Shown piece by piece: positions 17,300-26,419 of a stretch of 64,000 nt of DNA. Each line of letters begins with the position of its first letter. Position 1 is the first letter of the stretch. The translations under genes were made by a program, and so were the position numbers. The DNA is from Ensifer adhaerens (GTDB taxonomy: Bacteria; Pseudomonadota; Alphaproteobacteria; Rhizobiales; Rhizobiaceae): positions 2,418,001-2,482,000 of the forward strand of contig NZ_CP118610.1 of the NCBI RefSeq assembly GCF_028993555.1, written 5' to 3'. The notes beneath the pieces were generated by a model that saw only the letters and a list, made by a program, of their open reading frames with translations, did not search any database and had not been told where the DNA came from.

Positions 17300-18445
17300 T
17301 CAAATGCACTCGCGGAAGAGCTTCTTTGCAGCGTCCAGCGTCAGTTCGACCGGGTTGCCGCCGGCCGTCGGGTCGACGATCGCCATCTCGGACATTTCGT
17401 CAATGCGGTCCGTGCCGACGCCAAGTGCCGACAGCTTGTCCGGAACGCCGAGTTCCTCGCGCAGCTTCAGCACGTAGTCATAGAAGCCGTCGAAACCACC
17501 GGAAATGCCGAGATAGGCGGCGGCGCGCGCGATCTTGTCTTCGATCGCCGGGCGGTTGAAGCGCAGCACCGGCGGCATCACCACGGCGTTGGTCATGCCA
17601 TGATGGGTGTTGTAGATCGCGCCCACTGGATGCGACAGCGAGTGGATGGCACCAAGACCCTTCTGGAAGGCAACGGCACCCATGGCGGCCGCACTCATCA
17701 TGTTGGCACGTGCCTCGATGTCGGTGCCGTCCTTGTAGGCGCGGGGCAGGTATTCCTTGACGAGCCGCATGCCTTCGAGCGCGATGCCCGCCGACATCGG
17801 ATGGTAGAAGGGCGAGGAATAGGCTTCCAAGCAATGGGCAAAGGCATCCATGCCGGTGCCGGCGGTGATCACTCTGGGCATGCCGACCGTCAGTTCCGGA
17901 TCGCAGATCGTCACTGCCGGCAGGAACTTCGGGTGGAAGATCACCTTCTTCACGTGGCTGGCCGAATTGGTGATGACGCTGGCGCGGCCGACTTCCGAGC
18001 CGGTGCCGGCCGTCGTCGGCACGGCGACGATCGGCGCGATGCCCTCAACGCTCGCGCGCGTCCACCAGTCGCCGATGTCCTCGAAGTCCCAGACGGGCCG
18101 GGTCTGCCCGGCCATGAAGGCCACGCACTTGCCGAGGTCGAGGCCCGAGCCGCCGCCGAAAGCGACGACGCCGTCGTGGCCGCCATCCTTGAACGCCTTC
18201 ACGCCGGCTTCGAGGTTGACGTCGTTCGGGTTCGGATCGACGTCGGCGAAAATCGCCCGGCCAAGGCCGGCGGCCGAGAGGATATCGAGCGCGTTCTGGG
18301 TGATCGCCATCGGCGCGAGGCCCCGGTCGGTGATCAGTAGCGGCTTCTTCATGCCCGCTGCCTTGCAGTGGTCGGCGAGTTCCTTGATCCGGCCGGCACC
18401 GAACTTGATTGACGTCGGATAGCTCCAGTTGGCGGTGATGGTCAT
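17300..18445 (-). CDS. Iron-containing alcohol dehydrogenase
   Basis: This 381-residue protein has the group III (Fe) alcohol dehydrogenase fold. NAD-binding GGGSGLDLGK is at residues 97-106 and PTTAGTGSEVG near 141-151. Metal ligands are expected in FAHCLEAY, HSLSHP and NTHHG. It overlaps the upstream aldehyde dehydrogenase gene by four bases (ATGA), so expression is coupled and the two probably act in sequence. Together with the glutamine-synthetase-like ligase upstream, it may oxidise the alcohol group of a gamma-glutamylated amino alcohol; that is inference. A strong hairpin follows the stop codon. Confidence 0.92.
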   Translation of the reverse strand: MTITANWSYPTSIKFGAGRIKELADHCKAAGMKKPLLITDRGLAPMAITQNALDILSAAGLGRAIFADVDPNPNDVNLEAGVKAFKDGGHDGVVAFGGGSGLDLGKCVAFMAGQTRPVWDFEDIGDWWTRASVEGIAPIVAVPTTAGTGSEVGRASVITNSASHVKKVIFHPKFLPAVTICDPELTVGMPRVITAGTGMDAFAHCLEAYSSPFYHPMSAGIALEGMRLVKEYLPRAYKDGTDIEARANMMSAAAMGAVAFQKGLGAIHSLSHPVGAIYNTHHGMTNAVVMPPVLRFNRPAIEDKIARAAAYLGISGGFDGFYDYVLKLREELGVPDKLSALGVGTDRIDEMSEMAIVDPTAGGNPVELTLDAAKKLFRECI

Positions 18446-19827
18446 GCGGTGACTTTCTTCAGATGGTAGGATTTCGGGCGGGTGAGGTTCTGGAAGCCGA
18501 TGACCGAGAGCGAGCCGCCGCGGCCGGTTTCCTTGACGCCGGTCCAGCAGAGCGCCGGGTCGAGATAGTCGGCGCGGTTCATGAACACGGTGCCGGTCTC
18601 GATATCGGCGCCGATGCGCGCGGCGCGCTCGGCATCCCTGGTCCAGAGCGACGCGGTGAGCCCGTACTGGCTGTCGTTCATCAGTTCGATCGCCTGGCTG
18701 TCGCTCTTCACCTTCATGATGCCGACGGCAGGACCGAAGGTTTCTTCGCGCATGAAGGCCATGGAGTGGTCGACATTGACGAGAATCTGCGGTGCGAGAT
18801 AGGCGCCGCCGTCATCCTGCGGGAAGAGCTTCGGATCGATCAACGCCTTGGCGCCCTTGGCAACGGCATCGGCGATCTGCTCGCGCACGGTCGCGGCAAA
18901 GCGCTTGTTGGCCATCGGCCCGAGCGTCGTTTCCGGATCAAGCGGGTTGCCGAGCTTGTAGTTGGAGACCCAGGCGACCGACTTCTCGACGAAGGCGTCA
19001 TAGAGCTTTTCATGTACATAGATGCGCTCGATGCCGCAGCAGCACTGGCCGGAATTGTAGGTAGCGCCGTCCATCAGCGTGTCGACGGCGGCATCGAGGT
19101 CGGCGTCTTCCATGACGTAGCCCGGATCCTTGCCGCCGAGCTCGAGGCCAAGCCCGGTAAAGGTGCCGGCGGCAGCCCGTTCGATCGAGCGTCCGCCTTC
19201 GACCGAACCGGTGAAGTTGACGAAGTCGAAGCTCTTGGCGGCGATCAGCGCCGCTGATGTCTCATGGTCGAGGAAGATGTTCTGGAAGACGTCCGAGGGA
19301 ACGCCGGCTTCGACGAAAGCGCGCACCATGCGCTCGCCGACGAGGATCGTCTGGCTCGCATGCTTGATGATGACGGTGTTGCCGGCCATCAACGCCGGAG
19401 CGACGGTGTTGATCGCGGTCATGTAGGGGTAGTTCCACGGGGCGACGACGAAGACGACACCGTGCGGCTCGCGGGCGATGCGGCGCTCGAAACGGTCGCT
19501 CTCCTCGATCACCAGCGGCTTCAGCGCATCGGCGGCAATCGTTGCGACATAGTTCGAGCGCTCGTTGAAGCCTTTGAACTCGCCGCCGTAGCGCACCGGC
19601 CGGCCCATCTGCCAGGCAAGCTCCGGCACAACTTCGTCGACCATCTCGTTGAGGCGGGCGACACCGGCAAGCACCAAATTGACGCGCTCGTCGAGAGGAC
19701 GGCGCGCCCAGGCCTTCTGCGCCTGGCGGGCGCGGGAGACCACCTGTTTGGCCAGGTCCAGCGGCATCGCCGGGCGTTCTGCGTAGACTTCGCCGTTCAC
19801 CGGCGAAATGCACTTGATCATGCTCAT
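18442..19827 (-). CDS. NAD(P)-dependent aldehyde dehydrogenase
   Basis: This 461-residue ALDH-superfamily protein has APWNYPYM in the coenzyme-binding region, ELGGKDPGYV carrying the general-base Glu, and the catalytic Cys in SGQCCCGIERIY near residue 270. Three adjacent cysteines at the active site are unusual but occur in this subfamily. The ATG at 19827 follows AGGAAG; a longer frame to 19902 has no ribosome site. Length is slightly short of the usual 480-500. It lies 86 bases after the ligase gene and overlaps the alcohol dehydrogenase, so the product is probably a carboxylic acid made from that enzyme's aldehyde. Confidence 0.92.
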   Translation of the reverse strand: MSMIKCISPVNGEVYAERPAMPLDLAKQVVSRARQAQKAWARRPLDERVNLVLAGVARLNEMVDEVVPELAWQMGRPVRYGGEFKGFNERSNYVATIAADALKPLVIEESDRFERRIAREPHGVVFVVAPWNYPYMTAINTVAPALMAGNTVIIKHASQTILVGERMVRAFVEAGVPSDVFQNIFLDHETSAALIAAKSFDFVNFTGSVEGGRSIERAAAGTFTGLGLELGGKDPGYVMEDADLDAAVDTLMDGATYNSGQCCCGIERIYVHEKLYDAFVEKSVAWVSNYKLGNPLDPETTLGPMANKRFAATVREQIADAVAKGAKALIDPKLFPQDDGGAYLAPQILVNVDHSMAFMREETFGPAVGIMKVKSDSQAIELMNDSQYGLTASLWTRDAERAARIGADIETGTVFMNRADYLDPALCWTGVKETGRGGSLSVIGFQNLTRPKSYHLKKVTA

Positions 19828-19913
19828 GATCGTCTTCCTGCTTTCATTGCGAATGATACGGTGGCCGCTCCGGTCAGGAACGGCCACCCTTGTGAATGGC
19901 AAGGCCTTGAGGA

Positions 19914-21278
19914 TCAGGCCCGTTCGAAGCCGCGCGCGACCTCCCAGTCGGTGACGCGGCGGTCGTATTCTTCCTGTTCCCAGCGCCCTGCCCGCGCATA
20001 GTGCTCGATGACCTCGTCGCCAAAGGCTTCGCGCAGCATCTTGGATTCCTCAAGCGCAGCCGTGGCGTCGCGCAGCGTGCGCGGGATCTCGCGCACGTCC
20101 TTGCCGCCATAGGCGTCGCCGACGAAGGGCGCTTCCAGTTCCATCTTGTTCTCGATACCGGAAATGCCGGCGGCGATCAAAGCGGCAAAGGCGAGATACG
20201 GATTGAGGTCGGAGCCGCCGACGCGGCATTCGATACGGATCGCCTTGGTCTCCTCGCCGCACAGGCGATAGCCGGCGGTGCGGTTGTCCTTGCTCCAGAC
20301 CGCCTTGGTCGGCGCGAACGTCCCGGCCATGAAGCGCTTGTAGGAGTTGATGTAGGGCGCCAGAAAATAGGTGATCTCGCTCGCATGGGTCAGCAGACCC
20401 GCCACATAGTGGCGCATCATCTCCGACATGCCGTATTTTCCGCTCTCGTCGTAGAACTTCGACGACTTGCCGTCGGCGCTCCAGAGCGACTGGTGGATAT
20501 GCGAGGAGGAGCCGGCGGCAGAATAATTCCACTTGGCGAGGAAGGTGATGGCCTTGCCGCGCGACCAGGCGATTTCCTTGCAGCCGTTCTTGATGATCGC
20601 GTGCCGGTCGGCCATCGTCAGCGCGTCGGCATAGCGCACGTTGATTTCTTCCTGACCGGCAGACGCCTCGCCCTTGGAATTTTCGACCGGGATATCGGCG
20701 CCCTGCAGGCCGTTGCGGATTGCCCGCATCACGTCCTCTTCCTTGGTCGTCTGGAAGATATGGTAATCCTCGTTGTAGCCGCTGACGAGCTGCAGGTCGC
20801 GATAGCCGGACTGGCGCGCGTCATCATAAGACTGGTCGAACAGGAAGAATTCGAGCTCGCTTGCCATATAGGCCTTGAGCCCCATCTTCTCCAGCCGCGC
20901 CACCTGCTTCTTCAGGATCGCGCGCGGCGAATGCGGCACTTCCTCGTGGGTGTGATGGTCGAGCATGTCGCAGAGCACGAGTGCGGTGCCTTCGAGCCAG
21001 GGGATACGACGAAGCGTCGAAAGATCCGGCTTCATCGTATAGTCGCCGTAGCCCTTTTCCCAGCTCGTCGCCTTGTAGCCAGGAACGGTCTCCATCTCCA
21101 TGTCGGTCGCAAGCAGGTAGTTGCAGCTATGCGTTTCCTTCCAGGCGCTATCGACGAAGAACTGCGCATGGAAGCGCTTGCCCATCAGCCGGCCCTGCAT
21201 GTCGACCTGGCAGGCGAGCACCGTATCGATGCGCCCGGCGGCGACGTCTTGCTTCAACTCATCAAACGTATAGCTCAT
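19914..21278 (-). CDS. Glutamine-synthetase-family ligase, probable gamma-glutamyl-amine synthetase
   Basis: This 454-residue protein belongs to the glutamine synthetase superfamily. SAAGSSSHIHQSLW is the GS glutamate/metal motif, while FAPTKAVWSKDNRTAGYR and ECRVGGSDLNPYLA are the ATP and arginine regions. The GSI adenylylation-site region is lacking, and the sequence resembles PuuA/GlnA3/GlnA4-type enzymes, which join glutamate to amines instead of ammonia. The neighbouring dehydrogenases and permease support a catabolic use, for example of ethanolamine or a similar amino alcohol. The ATG at 21278 follows GGAAG. A terminator (21380-21414) separates it from the permease, so it starts its own transcript with ALDH and ADH downstream. 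Confidence 0.88.
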   Translation of the reverse strand: MSYTFDELKQDVAAGRIDTVLACQVDMQGRLMGKRFHAQFFVDSAWKETHSCNYLLATDMEMETVPGYKATSWEKGYGDYTMKPDLSTLRRIPWLEGTALVLCDMLDHHTHEEVPHSPRAILKKQVARLEKMGLKAYMASELEFFLFDQSYDDARQSGYRDLQLVSGYNEDYHIFQTTKEEDVMRAIRNGLQGADIPVENSKGEASAGQEEINVRYADALTMADRHAIIKNGCKEIAWSRGKAITFLAKWNYSAAGSSSHIHQSLWSADGKSSKFYDESGKYGMSEMMRHYVAGLLTHASEITYFLAPYINSYKRFMAGTFAPTKAVWSKDNRTAGYRLCGEETKAIRIECRVGGSDLNPYLAFAALIAAGISGIENKMELEAPFVGDAYGGKDVREIPRTLRDATAALEESKMLREAFGDEVIEHYARAGRWEQEEYDRRVTDWEVARGFERA

Positions 21279-21379
21279 CAACTTCCATCCCATGTTTGGT
21301 CACGCGGCCGTTCCCTTGAGTGACGATATTTTGCGCCGCGTGAACGTGTTCCGTTCAGGTAACCGGACAGGTTCCGGCA

Positions 21380-21414
21380 AAAGAAAAGGCGGAAGTCGCG
21401 GTCGCGCTCCCGCC
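21380..21414 (-). terminator. Rho-independent terminator of the amino acid permease gene
   Basis: On the minus strand a stem with GGCGG...CCGCC outer pairs and CGCG/CGCG inner pairs runs into TTTTCTTTT. It lies 15 bases after the permease stop, so the permease unit ends before the ligase operon. Confidence 0.75.
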
Positions 21415-21428
21415 CATTGTGTCGTTGA

Positions 21429-22982
21429 TCAGATCTGGCCGACGGCCTTTTCGGCAGCGGCGATTTCGGCCTGGCGGCGTGCCACTTCGTCGCCGATCGG
21501 CGGGCCACGGAAACGGCGTCTTTCGAGGCCGAACCAGATCACGCCGGTCAGCACCAGGAAGCCGACGGTCACATAGAGTGCCGGATCGTTCGGCGGCTGA
21601 ACGCCGAGGATGAAGATCAGCACCATGGCGATGATCGAAAGCACGGCGAAGAGCTTGAACATGGCCTCGCCGAGGTTCCACGGCCCCATCTTGTCCCACT
21701 TCGACGTTCCCCAGGCGAAGAGGCCGAGCGTGATCGGGATCGCGAAGGAGAAGAACAGGAAGATGACCGTGCACGAAACGACGATCGTGTAGACCGGTGT
21801 CTCACCGACCTTCATGAAATCGAGCGAGGTGAACCAGACGAACAGGACCGACAGGATCGAGCCCGTCCAGATCGCGGCAACCGGCGTGCGGTAGTTCGGG
21901 CTCACCTTGGCAAGCGCCTTGGAGGCCGGCAGGCCGCCGTCACGCGAAAACGCGAAGATCATGCGCGACACCGAGGTCACCGTCGCCAGGCCGCACAGCC
22001 ACTGGCTGACGAGGATGGCAAGGTAGAGGATGTCCTTGATGATGGGGCTTACCTGCGCATCCATCGCCCAGAAGAACACGTTCCAGCCCTGCTTGGCGGC
22101 TTCATCCATGTTCGGGATCATCAGCACGAACGAGCACAGCATGATGTAGCCGAACAGCGCCGACCACAGCACCGAGGAAACCATGCCGCGCGGCACGGAA
22201 TGCGCGGCTTTCACCGTCTCTTCCGAGGTGTGCGCCGAGGCATCGTAACCGGTGATCGTGTAGATCGGCAGAAGCAGACCGAGCAGGAACACCCAGGTGC
22301 CCGAGGTCTCAGGCCAGACATTGCCGCCGGCTTCGCCGGAATAATTGGAGAAGGTGAAGAGACGGGCGATGTCGTAGCTGTCGGCAGCCGTGAGGCAGAC
22401 GAGCGCCAACAGGATCGCCGTTGCGAAGATCAGGTAACCGGAGAAGTCCGTGAGCTTGGCGGTCAGCCCGATGCCCATGTGGTTCACGAGCGCCTGAGCG
22501 CCGGTGATGATCGCGAGGAAGACGATACGCGTCGTGATCGTGTCCTCCAGTGCGAAATAGGGCGTGCCGAAGGAACCCATGAAGAAATAGTAGGTGCCGA
22601 CGTTGATTGCGCCGAGAACGGTGACGAGGCCGAGCAGGTTGAACCAGGCCGTCAGCCAGCCGGTGAAGCGATTGCCGAGGATCGAGCCCCAGTGATAGAG
22701 GCCGCCGGCCGTCGGATAGGCCGAGCTGATCTGCGCCATGGCAACAGCGAACACGAAGGAAATGAAGCAGCCGAGCGGCCAGCCGATACCGATCGCGGCG
22801 CCCCCTGCGCCAGCGGTCGCCTGGGCGAGCGAATTGATACCGCCCGAAAGAATGCAGATGATCGAGAACGACACCGCGAAGTTCGAGAACTGGCTCATGC
22901 GCCGCTCGAGCTCCTGGGCGTAGCCCATCGAGTGCAAGACACTCATGTCCTGCTTTTTGTCCAAATCACTGTAGTCTGACAT
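21429..22982 (-). CDS. APC-family amino acid/amine permease
   Basis: This 517-residue protein has about 12-14 hydrophobic helices. The N-terminal FSNFAVSFSIICILSGGINS and SSAYPTAGGLYHWGS match the APC superfamily (GABA/choline/amino acid permease branch). It imports an amine or amino acid across the inner membrane. The ATG at 22982 follows GGGGAAG; the frame is open upstream without a good site. It lies between the amidohydrolase-like gene (113-base gap, same strand) and the gamma-glutamyl ligase operon, so it probably brings in the ligase substrate. It belongs to the GabP-like branch more than to the classical ethanolamine permeases, though the two are hard to separate by eye. Confidence 0.9.
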   Translation of the reverse strand: MSDYSDLDKKQDMSVLHSMGYAQELERRMSQFSNFAVSFSIICILSGGINSLAQATAGAGGAAIGIGWPLGCFISFVFAVAMAQISSAYPTAGGLYHWGSILGNRFTGWLTAWFNLLGLVTVLGAINVGTYYFFMGSFGTPYFALEDTITTRIVFLAIITGAQALVNHMGIGLTAKLTDFSGYLIFATAILLALVCLTAADSYDIARLFTFSNYSGEAGGNVWPETSGTWVFLLGLLLPIYTITGYDASAHTSEETVKAAHSVPRGMVSSVLWSALFGYIMLCSFVLMIPNMDEAAKQGWNVFFWAMDAQVSPIIKDILYLAILVSQWLCGLATVTSVSRMIFAFSRDGGLPASKALAKVSPNYRTPVAAIWTGSILSVLFVWFTSLDFMKVGETPVYTIVVSCTVIFLFFSFAIPITLGLFAWGTSKWDKMGPWNLGEAMFKLFAVLSIIAMVLIFILGVQPPNDPALYVTVGFLVLTGVIWFGLERRRFRGPPIGDEVARRQAEIAAAEKAVGQI

Positions 22983-23095
22983 TTTTCTTCCCCTGATTTC
23001 TTCAGACCAGGCCGCCCCATTGCGACTGGGTCCCATCAACCACCTGCCCCGGTGAACCGGCACAGGACCGCGGCCATGCCGCTCCCCAGGGTCTT

Positions 23096-23878
23096 TTATT
23101 GTGCTGAAAGTGCCGCTGCGCCCTTGCGGAGCAATCCTTCCAGATAGTCGGCCATGACCCTTTGGCCGATGTCGTTGCGAATGAGATCGTTGCGGATCTC
23201 GATCATCACATTCGGCAGTCCATTGCGGACGCCGTATTCGATCAGGCTATGGGTGACGCCGTCGGCCGGGCCGTAGGGCTCGTTGCGGCGAATGTCGTAG
23301 GCGACCTGGCCCCTCGTCGCGGCGGTCAGCATGTGGTCGGCAAGGCGGCTGTCCGCATCGTGCAGGATTCCGACCTCGACGGCCCGCTGCTTGCCGAAAT
23401 AGACGGGCGTGAAACTGTGCATCGTCACCAGCACAGGTGGCCTGCCGGCGGCCTTGCGCTCGGAAACGAAGTGCGCGACGGAATCGTGGAACGGTCGATA
23501 GATCTCATCGACCCGCGCCTGCCGCTCGTCGTCGGTCATCGTCCGGTTTCCCGGGATCTCGTAGACTTCGCTCAGAACCGGCATCGCCGCCTCAGCCTCC
23601 GGCGGGCGGTTGCAATCATAGGCAAGCCGCGAGAAGCGCTGGTAGATCAGCGCCGCATCGAGCTTGGCGGCAAGAAGCCTGGCGACGGCAAGCGCGCCCG
23701 GGTCCCAGGCGATGTGGCTTTCGAGCGCCTGCTCGGTAAGCCCGAGGTTTCCCAGCCGCTCCGGAACCCGGCGTGAGGCGTGCTCGCAGACGAGCACGAC
23801 GTCGCCCTTGCCTGCGGCGTTTTCGATCGCAACCGGATCGCCATCTGCTTCGGTCAAAAGTCGCGTCAACACCGGCAT
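23096..23878 (-). CDS. N-formylglutamate amidohydrolase family protein
   Basis: This 260-residue protein has the zinc-amidohydrolase features CEHASRRVP (about 31-39) and TMHSFTPVYFG (about 152-162), typical of the FGase family. HutG-type relatives release glutamate from N-formylglutamate. Beside a gamma-glutamyl ligase, it could instead hydrolyse a gamma-glutamyl amide at the end of the pathway; that is inference. It is the first gene of the permease unit and is divergent from the RpiR regulator, with an inverted repeat in the shared promoter region. The ATG at 23878 has GAGGG very close to it. Confidence 0.87.
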   Translation of the reverse strand: MPVLTRLLTEADGDPVAIENAAGKGDVVLVCEHASRRVPERLGNLGLTEQALESHIAWDPGALAVARLLAAKLDAALIYQRFSRLAYDCNRPPEAEAAMPVLSEVYEIPGNRTMTDDERQARVDEIYRPFHDSVAHFVSERKAAGRPPVLVTMHSFTPVYFGKQRAVEVGILHDADSRLADHMLTAATRGQVAYDIRRNEPYGPADGVTHSLIEYGVRNGLPNVMIEIRNDLIRNDIGQRVMADYLEGLLRKGAAALSAQ

Positions 23879-23936
23879 CCCCTCTTGCCCCGTTAGACGT
23901 TCGTTAATGAAAAGAATTCTTCAGAGATTGGCGAGT

Positions 23937-23979
23937 GTCAATCGAAATCTGAAACGATCTCTTCAAAATTGCGATTGAC
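23937..23979. promoter_or_regulatory. Inverted repeat between the amidohydrolase and RpiR genes
   Basis: GTCAATCG (23937-23944) and CGATTGAC (23972-23979) are inverted with a 27-base AT-rich spacer, inside the 166-base divergent promoter region. It is a fitting site for the RpiR regulator encoded next door. A shorter palindrome AAGAATTCTT lies about 25 bases to its left. Confidence 0.45.
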
Positions 23980-24044
23980 TCCAATTATGACAGCGATGTT
24001 TAATCTGTCACAAACCGGCTCTAGATCGGTTCAGGGGAGACAAT

Positions 24045-24923
24045 TTGACCAGCAAGGCTGCATCCACGACGGTGTCGGATGTGATCACTGCCCACTTCAC
24101 TGCGCTGACCCGCGCGGAGAAACAGTTGGCAGAGACGCTTCTCGACAATTATCCCGTCTCGGGGCTCGGCTCGATCACAACGGTCGCCGAGAACGCCGGT
24201 GTTTCGACACCGACCGTCGCACGCATGGTGCAAAAGCTCGGTTTCCGCGGTTTTCCGGATTTCCAGGCAAGGCTGCACCAGGAACTGGAAGCGACGATTT
24301 CCAATCCCATCACCAAGCATGACCGCTGGGCCGCCAATGCGCCCGGCACCCATACGCTGAACCGCTTCGCCGATGCGATCACCAGCAATCTTCGCGAGAC
24401 GCTGACGCAGATCGAACCTCAGGATTTCGACGAGGCCGCCGCCCTCATCGCCGATCGCAAGCGCAGCATCTACCTGCTCGGCGGCCGTATCACTCACGCC
24501 CTTGCCGATTATCTCTTCACCCACCTCCAGGTTATCCGGCCGGGTGTCACCGAGATCGCCGCCAATGCCAGCGCCTGGCCGCACTACGTGCTCGACATGC
24601 GTCAGGGCGATGTTCTGATTCTCTTCGACATTCGCCGCTACGAGCAGGAAATGGTGACGCTCGCCAAGTCCGCCCGCGAGCGTGGCGTCGAGATCGTGCT
24701 CTTCACCGATCGCTGGAGTTCGCCGGTCGCCAAATCCGCCTCCCGGGTGTTCCGCTCGCAGATCGAGGTGCCCTCGGCCTGGGACAGTTCGGTGGTGATC
24801 CTGTTCTTGATCGAGGCGCTGATCGAGGCGGTGCAGACTTCGAACTGGGAAGAAACCCGGGATCGGATGAAGACGCTCGAAGGCCTTTTCGATTCCACCC
24901 GCATTTTTCGCAAACCTGTCTAG
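24045..24923 (+). CDS. MurR/RpiR-family transcriptional regulator
   Basis: This 292-residue protein has an N-terminal RpiR helix-turn-helix (about 15-85; ENAGVSTPTVARMVQKLGFRGF) and a C-terminal SIS domain (about 125-260; SIYLLGGRITHALADYLF) which binds phosphosugars or related ligands. A TTG start at 24045 is chosen because AGGGGAG precedes it by five bases and no ATG lies nearby. It is divergent from the amidohydrolase-permease unit and precedes an ABC importer by 204 bases, so it may control either. RpiR regulators of amine catabolism are known besides sugar ones. Confidence 0.88.
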   Translation: MTSKAASTTVSDVITAHFTALTRAEKQLAETLLDNYPVSGLGSITTVAENAGVSTPTVARMVQKLGFRGFPDFQARLHQELEATISNPITKHDRWAANAPGTHTLNRFADAITSNLRETLTQIEPQDFDEAAALIADRKRSIYLLGGRITHALADYLFTHLQVIRPGVTEIAANASAWPHYVLDMRQGDVLILFDIRRYEQEMVTLAKSARERGVEIVLFTDRWSSPVAKSASRVFRSQIEVPSAWDSSVVILFLIEALIEAVQTSNWEETRDRMKTLEGLFDSTRIFRKPV

Positions 24924-25127
24924 GAGAACTCGCCGACACGTTCACCGACTTTCATGCAGTTATGCGACAGTTGCCCGCCCGCTCAAAAAAACAAATGTTC
25001 TTCCAACGACATACGCGGCGCGAACGGAAAAACAGCTGTCACATTACTTTCATCGCATCTCTTTAACAGCCTAGCCGAAATCGACTGAAACCCCGCGAAT
25101 TTGACTAAACCCATAAGGAGAACACCA

Positions 25128-26234
25128 GTGATTTCAAGAACCCAACGCCTGCTTTCGCTCTCCACCGCCATTTTCCTGGCGACGACCGCAATTGCCGCTG
25201 CCGAGCCGAGCGCCGAGCTCATCGCCGCCGCCAAGAAGGAAGGCATGCTGACCACCGTCGCCCTGCCCCACGACTGGTGCGGCTATGGCGACGTCATCGC
25301 GTCCTTCAAGGCCAAGTATCCGGAAATCCAGGTCAACGAACTGAACCCGGACGCAGGCTCGGCCGACGAAGTCGAGGCGGTCAAGGCCAACAAGGACAAC
25401 AAGGGCCCGCAGGCTCCTGACGTTGTCGACGTCGGCCTCGCCTTCGGCCCGCAGATGAAGGCCGAAGGCCTGCTGCAGCCCTACAAGGTCTCCACCTGGG
25501 ACGAGATCCCGGACAGCGTCAAGGACGCCGAAGGCTACTGGTACGGTGACTACTACGGCGTCATGTCCTTCCTCGTGAACAAGGACCTCGTAAAGGACTC
25601 TCCGAAGGACTGGACTGACCTCCTGAAGCCGGAATATGCCGGTCAGGTCGCTCTCGCCGGCGATCCGCGCGCCTCCAACCAGGCGATCCTCGGCGTTCTC
25701 GCTGCTGGTCTTGCCAAGGGCGCGAAGGCCGGCAAGGAAGCCGGTGAAACCGGTCTCGGCTACTTCGCCGAGCTCAACAAGAACGGCAACTTCGTTCCGG
25801 TCATCGGAAAGTCCGGCACGCTCGCCCAGGGCTCGACCCCGATCGTGGTTGCCTGGGACTACAACGCGCTCGGCTGGGCAAAGACGCTCAACGGCAACCC
25901 GCCGACCGAAGTCGTCGTTCCGGCCAGCGGCGTTCTCGCCGGTGTTTACGTCCAGGGCATCTCGGCCTACGCGCCGCACCCGAACGCTGCCAAGCTGTGG
26001 ATGGAGCACCTCTATTCCGACGAAGGTCAGCTCGGCTGGCTCAAGGGCTTCTGCCACCCGACCCGCTTCAACGCCATGGTCAAGGCTGGCAAGGTTCCGC
26101 AGGCCCTGATCGACGCCCTGCCGCCGGCAGCAGCCTATGAAAAGGCCTACTTCCCAACGCTCGAAGAAGTCGACGCCAACAAGGCCGCCGTCACCGGTGG
26201 CTGGGATGCCGTCGTCGGCGCGAACGTTCAGTAA
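25128..26234 (+). CDS. ABC transporter periplasmic substrate-binding protein
   Basis: This 368-residue family 1 extracellular solute-binding protein has a Sec signal peptide (residues 1-25, cut near AIAAAEP). The mature part resembles AfuA/PotD-like binding proteins (PDVVDVGLAFGPQMKAEGLLQPY). The GTG at 25128 is preceded by AAGGAG at seven bases, the best ribosome site in this region. It is the first gene of an importer operon with two permeases and an ATPase. A very stable hairpin follows the stop, as is common after binding-protein genes that need more product than the permeases. The substrate may be a polyamine, an amine or a phosphonate-like compound. Confidence 0.9.
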   Translation: MISRTQRLLSLSTAIFLATTAIAAAEPSAELIAAAKKEGMLTTVALPHDWCGYGDVIASFKAKYPEIQVNELNPDAGSADEVEAVKANKDNKGPQAPDVVDVGLAFGPQMKAEGLLQPYKVSTWDEIPDSVKDAEGYWYGDYYGVMSFLVNKDLVKDSPKDWTDLLKPEYAGQVALAGDPRASNQAILGVLAAGLAKGAKAGKEAGETGLGYFAELNKNGNFVPVIGKSGTLAQGSTPIVVAWDYNALGWAKTLNGNPPTEVVVPASGVLAGVYVQGISAYAPHPNAAKLWMEHLYSDEGQLGWLKGFCHPTRFNAMVKAGKVPQALIDALPPAAAYEKAYFPTLEEVDANKAAVTGGWDAVVGANVQ

Positions 26235-26248
26235 GCCTTTCCACAGAC

Positions 26249-26284
26249 ATGTCGCCCCGGCCGGTTTTCCGGCCGGGGCGACAT
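26249..26284 (+). other. Stable intercistronic hairpin after the binding-protein gene
   Basis: Sixteen-base perfect arms (beginning ATGTCGCCCC) with a TTTT loop and no following T-run. It probably protects the 3' end of the binding-protein mRNA or attenuates transcription into the permease genes. Confidence 0.75.
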
Positions 26285-26419
26285 GGGTTATTCCTAAGAA
26301 ATTCAAGTCTTTGGACCGGGATGAGGACAGTGTGTGCGGGTTCCCGCCAGCATCCCGCTCCAGCTTGCAACTATCAATAACGCCCGCGTCGATAACGCGG
26401 CTTCAGGGGCGCGAACGGA

